From positions 60,050 to 124,049 of the forward strand of contig JQKK01000014.1 of assembly GCA_000746015.1 (NCBI GenBank): DNA of 64,000 nucleotides, given 5' to 3'. Shown in pieces: positions 16,439 through 24,108 of the stretch. The notes beneath the pieces are model-generated. The model saw only the letters and a program-made list of their open reading frames with translations. It was not told the origin of the DNA and did not search any database. A program made the translations under genes and the position numbers. The DNA is from Lachnospiraceae bacterium MA2020 (GTDB taxonomy: Bacteria > Bacillota > Clostridia > Lachnospirales > Lachnospiraceae). Every line of letters begins with the position of its first letter. The stretch's first letter is position 1.

Positions 16439-17521
16439 ATGTCTAGGATTCTTACTCAGAATCTGGTTCCGGGGATGATTACGGCTGAAGACGTGTATTC
16501 CTATAATAACCAGCTTATAATTGCAAAAGATACTCCACTGACCGATAAGGCCATTACAAAGCTGGAGTTTTATTCAGTTTTGTCCATCCGTATAAAAGAC
16601 GATCAGGAAAATGTAGATGTCGAAATCCCATATCAGGTCGACCCCGATGCTATCTACTCTGACAAGGTCAAAAATTCACCAGAATTTAAAAGGTTCAAAA
16701 AAGAATTTAACGAATCGCTCTTATCGTTCAAAGACTCTGTGAACGATCTCATTTTGAAGCAAAAAATAGATACCGAAAGTCTTCTCGAAAAAACCAATGC
16801 AATGCTTGGAAACAACCCTACCGGTATCCATGTTTTTGACATGCTTCATAACATGCGCGAATTCGACGATCCCACATATGCTCATTGCCTCAACGTTGCC
16901 CTAATCTGCAATGTTTTTGGCAAATGGCTTGGCATGCCTGCAGAAGAAGTACGTCTCCTTACACTTTGCGGTATGCTTCACGATGTTGGCAAACTCAGAA
17001 TACCTGAAAATATCATAAGCCACCCGGGTAAGCTGTCTGACGAAGAATACTCTATCATAAAGACTCATGCTCTGGAGGGATTCAATATACTTAAAAACCT
17101 TGACCTGAATGATCACATAAAAAACTGTGCGCTAATGCACCATGAACGCTGTGACGGCTCGGGATATCCGTTTGGACTTACATCCAATAAAATAGACCGC
17201 TATGCAAAGATAGTAGCCATAGCAGATGTTTATGATGCCATGACAAGCCCTCGTGTTTATCGTAGTCAGCTGTGTCCATTCAAGGTAATCGAGATTTTCG
17301 AAAGTGAAGGATTACAGAAATACGATCCTGAATTTATACTCGTTTTCCTAGAGTATGTAGTCAATACCTACATGAATAACCGTGTAAGGCTTTCAAATGG
17401 CCTTGAAGGTGATGTCGTGCTTATAAACAAGCTATGTCTTGCGCGCCCGATGATACGCTGTGGAAATCACTACATCGATCTGTCACGCGATAAAAAGATA
17501 TCTATAGAGGCAATAATATAG
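16439..17521 (+). CDS. HD-GYP domain protein (probable c-di-GMP phosphodiesterase)
   Basis: 360 residues. An N-terminal region of about 130 residues resembles the domain often found before HD-GYP (start MSRILTQNLVPGM, AEDVYSYNNQLIIAKDTPLT). The HD-GYP core at about 140-300 has MLHDVGK (HD pair) and HHERCDGSGYP (GYP signature), then IADVYDAMTS. All visible metal ligands are present, so an active enzyme breaking c-di-GMP down is likely. The C-terminal 60 residues are unassigned. GAGGGGG precedes the start. It is monocistronic, with its own promoter and a bidirectional terminator behind. Confidence 0.88.
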   Translation: MSRILTQNLVPGMITAEDVYSYNNQLIIAKDTPLTDKAITKLEFYSVLSIRIKDDQENVDVEIPYQVDPDAIYSDKVKNSPEFKRFKKEFNESLLSFKDSVNDLILKQKIDTESLLEKTNAMLGNNPTGIHVFDMLHNMREFDDPTYAHCLNVALICNVFGKWLGMPAEEVRLLTLCGMLHDVGKLRIPENIISHPGKLSDEEYSIIKTHALEGFNILKNLDLNDHIKNCALMHHERCDGSGYPFGLTSNKIDRYAKIVAIADVYDAMTSPRVYRSQLCPFKVIEIFESEGLQKYDPEFILVFLEYVVNTYMNNRVRLSNGLEGDVVLINKLCLARPMIRCGNHYIDLSRDKKISIEAII

Positions 17522-17525
17522 AGCA

Positions 17526-17561
17526 ACAAAAAATGAGCCACGCTAGCGTGACTCATTTTTT
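17526..17561. terminator. Bidirectional terminator between HD-GYP gene and murA
   Basis: ATGAG and CTCAT arms surround the palindromic CACGCTAGCGTG, flanked by AAAAAA on the left and TTTTTT on the right, so it serves the convergent genes on both strands. Confidence 0.85.
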
Positions 17562-17566
17562 ATGGA

Positions 17567-18889
17567 TTATACCACTGCTGTCTTTAATGTAAACTTCTGC
17601 ATATCTGCATCTGAAGAACACTTCTCGATGCATCCACCCAAAGCTCTGAGCTTTACTTCAAAATCCTCGTATCCTCTCTCAATAAGATGGACATCGTCTA
17701 TCATAGAAACTCCGTCGGCTGAAAGTGCTGCAAGCACGAGAGCTGCTCCCGCTCTTAAATCCGGTGAAGATACTCTTGCTCCTGTATAACGCTTAACGCC
17801 GGTAATAATGGCTGTATTACCCTCTACCTTGATAGTAGCACCCATCCTTGTGATCTCGTCTACATACTTGAAACGATTCTCAAAGATACTCTCTGTAACA
17901 AGGCTTGTGCCCTCAGAAAGTGCAAGTGCAACGCCTGCCTGTGGCTGCATATCTGTAGGGAAGCCAGGATAAGGCAGTGTCTTAATATTTGTAGATCTGA
18001 GAGTTGATGTGCCCTTTACTCTTACCGCATCATCAAACTCCTCTATAACGCATCCCATCTCAAGAAGCTTTGATGAAATAGACTCAAGATGCTTAGGGAT
18101 AACGTTCTTTATAAGAATATCACCATTAGTAATAGCAGCCGCAAACATAAATGTGCCTGCCTCTATCTGGTCCGGAATGATCGAATAAGTAGCAGCATGA
18201 AGCTTCTCAACGCCACGAATCCTGATCACATCAGTACCTGCACCCTTGATATCTGCTCCCATACTGTTCAGGAAGTTTGCCACGTCAACGACGTGTGGTT
18301 CCTTTGCTGCATTCTCTATAGTAGTCTTGCCCTCTGCCATGCATGCAGCCATCATGATATTGATGGTAGCTCCAACAGTGACAACGTCCATATAAATATG
18401 CGCACCAACTAAGCGCTCAGCTTTAGCGATGATCTCGCCGCGCTCAACACTTACTTCTGCACCAATAGCTCTAAATCCCTTAAGATGCTGGTCGATCGGT
18501 CTGCTGCCGATGTTGCATCCGCCCGGAAGTGGAACTTCCGCCTGCCTGTATTTACCTAAAAGAGCGCCTATTAAGTAGTAGGAAGCACGTATCCTCTTGA
18601 TAAGTTCATACTCAATGTTGACATTGCGGACCTGTGAACCGTTGATCTTCACAGTATGTCTGTCAACTCTGTCAATCATTACTCCAATAACACTCATTGC
18701 CTCTAAAAGTACGTTGATATCACGCACATCAGGCAGATTCTCTATCGTAACTGTCTCGTCAGACATGATAGCTGCTGCAATGATAGCAAGCGCAGCATTC
18801 TTAGCACCACCAATAGTTACTTCACCCATAAGTGGCTTACCGCCACGGACCATGTAATGATCCATATCTATATTATTAGTCGAGCTCAT
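17567..18889 (-). CDS. murA: UDP-N-acetylglucosamine 1-carboxyvinyltransferase
   Basis: 440 residues of the EPSP-synthase fold. The N-terminal GGAKNAAL is at residues 27-34. The active-site loop PGGCNIGSRPID has the catalytic Cys at residue 125 (the fosfomycin target), and GFPTDMQPQ follows in the second half. It transfers enolpyruvate to UDP-GlcNAc, the first step of peptidoglycan synthesis. The start overlaps the stop of the flavin reductase gene by 4 bases. The N-terminus (MSSTNNIDMDHYMVRGG) is a little longer than usual; an ATG at residue 9 is an alternative start. Confidence 0.94.
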   Translation of the reverse strand: MSSTNNIDMDHYMVRGGKPLMGEVTIGGAKNAALAIIAAAIMSDETVTIENLPDVRDINVLLEAMSVIGVMIDRVDRHTVKINGSQVRNVNIEYELIKRIRASYYLIGALLGKYRQAEVPLPGGCNIGSRPIDQHLKGFRAIGAEVSVERGEIIAKAERLVGAHIYMDVVTVGATINIMMAACMAEGKTTIENAAKEPHVVDVANFLNSMGADIKGAGTDVIRIRGVEKLHAATYSIIPDQIEAGTFMFAAAITNGDILIKNVIPKHLESISSKLLEMGCVIEEFDDAVRVKGTSTLRSTNIKTLPYPGFPTDMQPQAGVALALSEGTSLVTESIFENRFKYVDEITRMGATIKVEGNTAIITGVKRYTGARVSSPDLRAGAALVLAALSADGVSMIDDVHLIERGYEDFEVKLRALGGCIEKCSSDADMQKFTLKTAVV

Positions 18890-19464
18890 CTTTTTCGTTT
18901 CTTCCTCTTTTGAACTGAATACCCAAACTTACCAAGTTTATTCCCAAGTGACATATATTCCCCATGAGAATATGCTATAAGTCCCGCTTTCCTAAGGTCG
19001 AGCCTGCCCTTTTCGTCTAAAAGACCGTCATCCACACTGACGCCCACAACTTCCGCAATGAACATGTGATGGCTTCCCAAAGGAACAACTTCTTTAACTT
19101 TACACTCAATATTTACAGGACTTTCCGCAATACCCGGAGCCTTTATCTTTTTTGAAGGCATAGGCGTCAGCTTCATTTCCTTAAATTTATCTATATCTCT
19201 GCCACTTCTTACACCACAAAAGTCCGTTGCTCTAGCCAGCTTCTCGGTAGTAAGATTGATGACAAATTCCTTAGTTTCCTTAATTATATTATATGAATAT
19301 CGCTCCGGACGCACCGAGATCGAGACCATGACCGGGTCTGAACATATAGTACCAACCCAGGCAAGTGTTATTATATTGGGTTTCTCGCCTTCTCGAGCAC
19401 AGCTGACCATCACTGCAGGCAACGGATACAGCATATTGCTTGGCTTCCAAAACTGTTTTGACAT
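18886..19464 (-). CDS. Flavin reductase / flavoredoxin family protein
   Basis: 192 residues with the FMN-binding split-barrel pattern: PAVMVSCAREGEKPNIITLAW near the N-terminus, VSISVRPERYSYNII, EFVINL and RATDFCGVRSGRD. Such proteins bind FMN and pass electrons; the partner is not evident. The last residues are very basic (KRKKRKR). GAGGATT precedes the ATG. It is cotranscribed with murA through a 4-base overlap, a pairing without clear metabolic logic. Confidence 0.88.
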   Translation of the reverse strand: MSKQFWKPSNMLYPLPAVMVSCAREGEKPNIITLAWVGTICSDPVMVSISVRPERYSYNIIKETKEFVINLTTEKLARATDFCGVRSGRDIDKFKEMKLTPMPSKKIKAPGIAESPVNIECKVKEVVPLGSHHMFIAEVVGVSVDDGLLDEKGRLDLRKAGLIAYSHGEYMSLGNKLGKFGYSVQKRKKRKR

Positions 19465-19639
19465 ATAATCCTCAATACTTTATAAAAAAATACAGAATAC
19501 AAAAAACGTATAGTAAGACATATACATTCAAGCTATTCTAGCACCTTTTACAATGCTTCGCAACTTTTTAGTACATTTTATGTCTTTCTATTTAAAAATA
19601 CCCAGTACTAAAATATGAATACAATCATCATTGTTATTA

Positions 19640-19668
19640 TTGCACTATAAAATCATCGTTTTTAAAAT
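19640..19668 (+). promoter_or_regulatory. Candidate promoter in the 19465-19850 gap
   Basis: TTGCAC (19640-19645), 17-base spacer, TAAAAT (19663-19668). It would drive a transcript of about 200 bases ending at the palindrome at 19851-19880. No convincing protein is encoded, so a small RNA is the natural reading. Confidence 0.45.
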
Positions 19669-19674
19669 TGCTTT

Positions 19675-19885
19675 ATGCATATTTACTATGAGTTTACACT
19701 TTGTTCATTCTTTATTAATAATTAGATGTTATATTATATTTAACATAACAAAGGCGATATATAAAAGCAATGTAGATGATTTTTTCATAATAAGCCCTGG
19801 GGCCGAGAGGCTCTGGGGCACTCCTCTTTTAAAAACAAATATGGGACAAAAATAATGGATGGCGATCGCCATCCATTATTTTTAT
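19675..19885 (+). ncRNA. Candidate small RNA between flavin reductase and alarmone synthetase genes
   Basis: The stretch from the promoter at 19640 to the terminator at 19880 contains a fully paired 11-bp stem (19794-19804 with 19809-19819) capped by a GAGA tetraloop and then TCCTCTTTT, in otherwise very AT-rich DNA. The only open frame (19631-19855) begins ahead of the predicted RNA start and has no ribosome site. I could not match it to 6S RNA, tmRNA or a known riboswitch. The remainder of 19465-19640 holds only a weak inverted repeat (TTAGTAC/GTACTAA). Confidence 0.4.
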
Positions 19886-19886
19886 T
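19851..19886. terminator. Perfect 30-bp palindrome, bidirectional terminator
   Basis: Arms AATAATGGATGGCGA and TCGCCATCCATTATT, with T-runs outside on both strands. It begins one base beyond the stop of the minus-strand alarmone synthetase gene (19882). Confidence 0.8.
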
Positions 19887-20604
19887 CTGCTTCTCCGTAG
19901 AGTTTTTCTTTTAAGAGAGTGCGCTCTGCTGCGCGTTTCTGACGCTCTATCTGCTCTTCAAGCTCTGACTCACTTGCTGCAAAGCCCTTGATCTCGTCAT
20001 TCAGAGACATCATTTTTGCATCAAGGTCCGATACCATCTCCGCACATTCAAAAAGCTCACGCTTGATATGCTCCGGAGCCTCGCCCTCAAACTTGTAGTT
20101 TATCTTGTGCTCAAGGCTTGCCCAGAAATCCATTGCTACTGTACGTATCTGTATCTCAACCTTTGTGTCTACACATCCATCTGAAAGGAAGATCGGTACT
20201 GTCACTATCATATGATAACTCTTGTAACCACTCTCCTTAGGATGACTGATATAATCCTTAATAGAAAGAACATTTATATCGCTCTGATTTGCAAGCATTT
20301 CAGCGATATTGTAAATATCTGATGTAAATGAGCAGATAACTCTGATACCCGCTATATCATTTACATACTTGACCATATTCTCGATGGTCGACTCATAACC
20401 ACGCTGCCTTAACTTCTTTACGATGCTTTCAGGTGTCTTTATCCTGGACTTGATATGCTCGATAGGATTATACCTGTGAACATGCTGAAACTCATCGTTT
20501 AGAATCTCCAGCTTCGTGTTAATCTCTTTTAGTGCTGAATTGTAGAGAAGAATTATCGTCTTCCAGCTATCAACACTATCATAACTCGAATCTGTGTAAT
20601 CCAT
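19882..20604 (-). CDS. relQ: Small alarmone synthetase (RelQ/YjbM-type GTP pyrophosphokinase)
   Basis: 240 residues, only the RelA/SpoT synthetase domain, no hydrolase or TGS/ACT parts. Visible motifs are RIKTPESIVKKL, VNDIAGIRVIC, HPKESGYKSYHM and VEIQIRTVAMDFWASLEHKINYK. It makes (p)ppGpp from GTP/GDP and ATP. The C-terminal 60 residues form a charged helix, as in the tetrameric RelQ type. AAGGGG precedes the ATG. It has a consensus promoter and a structured leader (20635-20727). Confidence 0.92.
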   Translation of the reverse strand: MDYTDSSYDSVDSWKTIILLYNSALKEINTKLEILNDEFQHVHRYNPIEHIKSRIKTPESIVKKLRQRGYESTIENMVKYVNDIAGIRVICSFTSDIYNIAEMLANQSDINVLSIKDYISHPKESGYKSYHMIVTVPIFLSDGCVDTKVEIQIRTVAMDFWASLEHKINYKFEGEAPEHIKRELFECAEMVSDLDAKMMSLNDEIKGFAASESELEEQIERQKRAAERTLLKEKLYGEAE

Positions 20605-20634
20605 TTTTATTTACCCCTTAAAATATACTTAATT

Positions 20635-20683
20635 TGCCACGGGTCCCTCAACCCAATATGGCATGCGAAACAAAAAATTTCGC
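20635..20683 (-). promoter_or_regulatory. Structured leader of the alarmone synthetase gene
   Basis: In the transcript, GCGAAA/TTTCGC (20683-20665) forms a hairpin with a T-rich loop. It is followed by TGCCA/TGGCA (20663-20635), which encloses GGGT/ACCC. CCACGG occurs as a direct repeat at 20637 and 20686. No T-run follows, so this is not a simple terminator. Confidence 0.45.
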
Positions 20684-20698
20684 TACCACGGCAATGAT

Positions 20699-20727
20699 AT
20701 TATACACTTTTACTCACAAACTGTCAA
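20699..20727 (-). promoter_or_regulatory. Promoter of the alarmone synthetase gene
   Basis: Minus strand TTGACA (20727-20722), 17-base spacer, TATAAT (20704-20699). The RNA start near 20692 gives a leader of about 88 bases. Confidence 0.88.
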
Positions 20728-20826
20728 AAAAACAACTTAGAAACAATATAAACTTTCCTAAAATATTTATTAATAATCAGTGTTTTTGGTGGAAAAAAAA
20801 TTGAATAAGTGCTATCATTCATTTTG

Positions 20827-20860
20827 TGCATTGTTTATATACTTAAGCAATGCATATATT
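20827..20860 (+). promoter_or_regulatory. Promoter and inverted repeat of the lipoprotein gene
   Basis: TTGTTT (20831-20836), 18-base spacer, TATATT (20855-20860). TGCATTG (20827-20833) and CAATGCA (20848-20854) are inverted around the spacer, a possible operator. Confidence 0.5.
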
Positions 20861-20899
20861 ATATAGAAAGAATAACTAAAATTCTTTATGGAGGATATT

Positions 20900-21682
20900 A
20901 TGAAAAATCTTAAAGCATCAAAAACTTTTGCTGCTATCATCACAGCAGCAACTCTTGCAATGAGCCTTACAGCATGTGGTTCTTCTGCTCCTGCAGCTTC
21001 TACTGAAGCAGCTTCTACAGAAGTTTCTACTGAGGCAGCTTCCTCTGAAGTATCTGAAGCTCCTGCTTCTACTGAGGAAGTTTCTGAGGCTCCAGCTTCA
21101 TCCGAGGCAGCTCCTGCATCATCTGAAGCTCCTGCTTCTGAGGCACCAGCTTCCACTGAAGCAGCTTCTTCTGAGGCTCCAGTCGTTGAAGAAGATGAGA
21201 CAAATACAGATATCACTGCTGGTACTACAGATGATGCCGGCAACTACACATGTTCTGCTGTACTTGGTGGCGGCACAGTTGATGCATCAGTTGAGGCTCT
21301 TGGAAGCTCAATCGTTACAAGCGATTTTTCAAAGGCAACAGCTATCGGTGATAAGGGTTCTGTAGCTCTTAAGGATGCAAGACTTGCATACCTTACAGTT
21401 CAGAACGACGGCGACAAGGACGCAGCTAAGGAAGATCTTGAGGACTACGATGCTTCAGCTCCAAGCAGCGCTATGCTCACAGAGATCAAGAAGTACTCTG
21501 AGGATCTTGGTAAGCTCTATGCACAGTTTGGTGTAGAGGCTTATGATCTTTCAGCTCCTTACGACAGCGATACAGACTACGTTACATATGACGTATTCAC
21601 AAAGGACGGAAAGAATTCTTTCCTCGTTGATTTCAACTTTGAGAACGGTTCACTTATCTCAATCGACTTCTCACAGGAATAA
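20900..21682 (+). CDS. Secreted lipoprotein with low-complexity linker
   Basis: About 260 residues. Signal peptide (start MKNLKAS) with lipobox LTAC; the acylated Cys is near residue 27. A linker of about 75 residues built only from Ala, Ser, Thr, Glu, Pro and Val follows, then a globular domain of about 155 residues (from about NTDITAGTTDDAGNYTCSAV) that I do not recognise. The frame is open from an ATG at 20888, but GGAGG lies inside that extension and 7 bases before the ATG at 20900. The linker suggests a spacer holding the domain off the membrane through the wall. It is monocistronic with a strong terminator. Confidence 0.85.
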   Translation: MKNLKASKTFAAIITAATLAMSLTACGSSAPAASTEAASTEVSTEAASSEVSEAPASTEEVSEAPASSEAAPASSEAPASEAPASTEAASSEAPVVEEDETNTDITAGTTDDAGNYTCSAVLGGGTVDASVEALGSSIVTSDFSKATAIGDKGSVALKDARLAYLTVQNDGDKDAAKEDLEDYDASAPSSAMLTEIKKYSEDLGKLYAQFGVEAYDLSAPYDSDTDYVTYDVFTKDGKNSFLVDFNFENGSLISIDFSQE

Positions 21683-21698
21683 TCATTGATGTAATGTC

Positions 21699-21736
21699 AA
21701 AAGTGGCTTGCCTCGAAAGAGACAAGCCACTTTTTT
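21699..21736. terminator. Terminator between lipoprotein and hydratase genes
   Basis: AAAAGTGGCTTG/CAAGCCACTTTT with an inner CTC-GAAA-GAG tetraloop stem, then TTTTTT on the plus strand. It overlaps the stop of the convergent hydratase gene (21735) and can also work on the minus strand. Confidence 0.88.
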
Positions 21737-24017
21737 ATCCTACTCTATTGTAATTTATGAGACATCCATCAAGGATTATCTGTCTCTCATCATCTGTAAG
21801 ATCTCCCAGTCTCAATTCAAACTCTACAAGATCTTTTCCCTTTACTGTGTAAGCTTTGATCACTTCTGCTTTTTCTTCAACTGCCTTACGTACACCAGGT
21901 ACGAAGATGTAGTCAAGATTCTTGAATGGAAGCTCTCCTTCTTTAATAAGGAATGGAAGCATACCCCAGTTGATAAGGTTACTGCGGTAACGCTTTGTAG
22001 CGTACTCATTTGCAATATTTGCCCATCCTCCAAGTACCTTCTGACAGGATGCTGCCTGCTCACGAGCTGAGCCATCACCCGGCTTTACTGCAAAGATGGT
22101 AGAACCAATGCCTGTGTTGTCCCAGTTCATATCAGCAAACTTAGACTTAATAGCCTCTACAACCTTTGGCAGCTCTGCAGATGCCTCAACCGCCTTTTCC
22201 AAAACAGACACACCATCTTCTCTTGCCTTTTCAAAGCTCTGGATATCCTTTGCACGTCCTACATACTCAGGATCCTTTCTTGAAAGAGTAAACTCTGCAA
22301 GTCCAAGAGGATTTGAACGATATGATGAAGTCTCACCTGAAGGAATGAGCTCATCTGTTGTGGTAACAGGATCGTGGATCTCTGATACGACCTTGAGGAG
22401 AAGATTATCTGTAAGTGCAACCATTTCCGGCCAGTCCTTGATGTTTGGTCCAAGGATAAGACTCTCATTTTTGTCAGCTTCTCCGTGTGAATCAAATACT
22501 CTCTTCTCATAGATCTGCTTGTCAAAGAAGTACTTATACTTTCCGATCTCGATATCCATATCAGCCGCAGATGTAAGTATTCCCTTGTTGGCTGCAGTTG
22601 CTGCAATAGAACGCGCATCCATAAGTGCAACAGATGATATCTGTCCCTGCTGAACCTTTGATCCCTCACGATTAGGGAAGTTACGTGTTGAGTGTCTGAT
22701 AGAAAATGCATTGTTGGACGGTGTATCTCCGGCACCAAAGCATGGTCCGCAGAAACATGTCTTTACTACTACACCGGCATCTATAAACTTGCTTACTGCA
22801 CCATTCTTTACAAGCTCAGCATATACAGGCATTGATGCAGGATATACGCTCATTGTGAATGCATCACTTCCGATATCTGCACCCTTAAGGATATCTGCTG
22901 CGGCACAGAGATTTTCAAATCCGCCGCCGGCACATCCTGCGATCACACCCTGGTCAACTAAGAACTTGCCATTTTTGATCTTGTTGTGAAGATCAAACTC
23001 TACCTTGTCGCCAAATGAAACGCGGGCGCGCTTCTCAGCTTCTGCAAGGATATCTGAAAGGTTGGCATTTACCTCGTCGATCGTGTAAGCATTTGATGGG
23101 TGGAATGGCATAGCGATCATTGGCTTGATAGCTGAAAGGTCAACTGTAACAAGCTCATCATAGTATGCAACTGCTGCAGGATTAAGCTCTTTGTAATCAT
23201 CCTCTCTGCCGTGTATTGCATAGAACTCACGAATGCTCTCGTCTGTCTGCCAGATAGATGAAAGGCATGTGGTCTCAGTAGTCATTACGTCAATACCGAT
23301 TCTGAAATCAGCTGAAAGCTTTGAAACACCAGGTCCAACAAACTCCATAACCTTATTCTTTACGATTCCGTCTTTGAAAAGCTTACCGATAAGAGCAAGT
23401 GCAACGTCCTGAGGACCTACGCCAAATCCAGGCTCACCGTCAAGATAGATAGCAACTACTTCCGGATATGCTATATCGTATGTCTGAGAGAGAAGCTGCT
23501 TAACGAGCTCCGGTCCGCCTTCACCCATTGCCATGGTTCCAAGAGCGCCATAACGTGTGTGTGAGTCAGAACCAAGTATCATAGCTCCGCACTTTGCAAG
23601 CATCTCACGGGCATACTGGTGGATAACAGCCTGATGAGGTGGTACGTAAGTTCCGCCATATCTCTTTGCTGCAGAAAGTCCAAATACATGATCGTCCTCG
23701 TTGATAGTTCCGCCTACCGCACAAAGTGAATTGTGGCAGTTTGTAAGTACATAAGGAATCGGGAATTTGTCGAGTCCTGAAGCTCTTGCAGTCTGAATGA
23801 TACCGACATAAGTAATGTCGTGAGAAGTAATACAGTCAAACTTGATCCTGAGCTTGTCCATAGACTCAGCAGTATTATGACCTTTCAAAATACTGTAAGC
23901 TATAGTTCCCTTTTTTGCCTCTTCTAAAGAAACCCCTACATTTTCGCTTGCCGGCACGATTTCTCTGCCGTTCTTGAGATATACTCCGCTGCCATTGACT
24001 TTTACTGCATCAACCAT
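21735..24017 (-). CDS. Aconitase-family hydratase (YbhJ-like)
   Basis: 760 residues, shorter than AcnA/AcnB and close to the E. coli YbhJ length. The iron-sulfur ligands are visible: one Cys in [12 protein letters not shown] and the CGPC pair in [32 protein letters not shown] and the C-terminal swivel domain with [10 protein letters not shown] are also present. It should hydrate/dehydrate an aconitate-like acid; the true substrate of this subfamily is not settled. Full aconitase activity is possible in a fermentative organism needing glutamate, but this is inference. No citrate synthase or IDH lies nearby. AGGAGGGC precedes the ATG. Confidence 0.85.
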   Translation of the reverse strand: MVDAVKVNGSGVYLKNGREIVPASENVGVSLEEAKKGTIAYSILKGHNTAESMDKLRIKFDCITSHDITYVGIIQTARASGLDKFPIPYVLTNCHNSLCAVGGTINEDDHVFGLSAAKRYGGTYVPPHQAVIHQYAREMLAKCGAMILGSDSHTRYGALGTMAMGEGGPELVKQLLSQTYDIAYPEVVAIYLDGEPGFGVGPQDVALALIGKLFKDGIVKNKVMEFVGPGVSKLSADFRIGIDVMTTETTCLSSIWQTDESIREFYAIHGREDDYKELNPAAVAYYDELVTVDLSAIKPMIAMPFHPSNAYTIDEVNANLSDILAEAEKRARVSFGDKVEFDLHNKIKNGKFLVDQGVIAGCAGGGFENLCAAADILKGADIGSDAFTMSVYPASMPVYAELVKNGAVSKFIDAGVVVKTCFCGPCFGAGDTPSNNAFSIRHSTRNFPNREGSKVQQGQISSVALMDARSIAATAANKGILTSAADMDIEIGKYKYFFDKQIYEKRVFDSHGEADKNESLILGPNIKDWPEMVALTDNLLLKVVSEIHDPVTTTDELIPSGETSSYRSNPLGLAEFTLSRKDPEYVGRAKDIQSFEKAREDGVSVLEKAVEASAELPKVVEAIKSKFADMNWDNTGIGSTIFAVKPGDGSAREQAASCQKVLGGWANIANEYATKRYRSNLINWGMLPFLIKEGELPFKNLDYIFVPGVRKAVEEKAEVIKAYTVKGKDLVEFELRLGDLTDDERQIILDGCLINYNRVG

Positions 24018-24048
24018 TTAGCCCTCCTAGTCTGAGAAAAAAGTTTTT

Positions 24049-24086
24049 AGAAAAATAGGTGCCAAAAGTCACCTTTGACACCTATT
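24049..24086 (-). terminator. Terminator of the glgP transcript
   Basis: Arms 24054-24068 and 24073-24086 pair around a GTGA tetraloop (minus strand) and are followed by TTTTTC. It separates glgP from the hydratase gene. Confidence 0.85.
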
Positions 24087-24108
24087 AGTTACCATCATTG
24101 GTAGTCTG

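Noticed and set aside
19631..19855. 74-residue plus-strand frame in the relQ gap
   Set aside because: It starts before the predicted RNA start, lacks a ribosome site, and its end is the GC hairpin.
20815..21243. Minus-strand 142-residue Ser/Ala/Glu-rich frame
   Set aside because: It is the reverse reading of the lipoprotein's repetitive linker.
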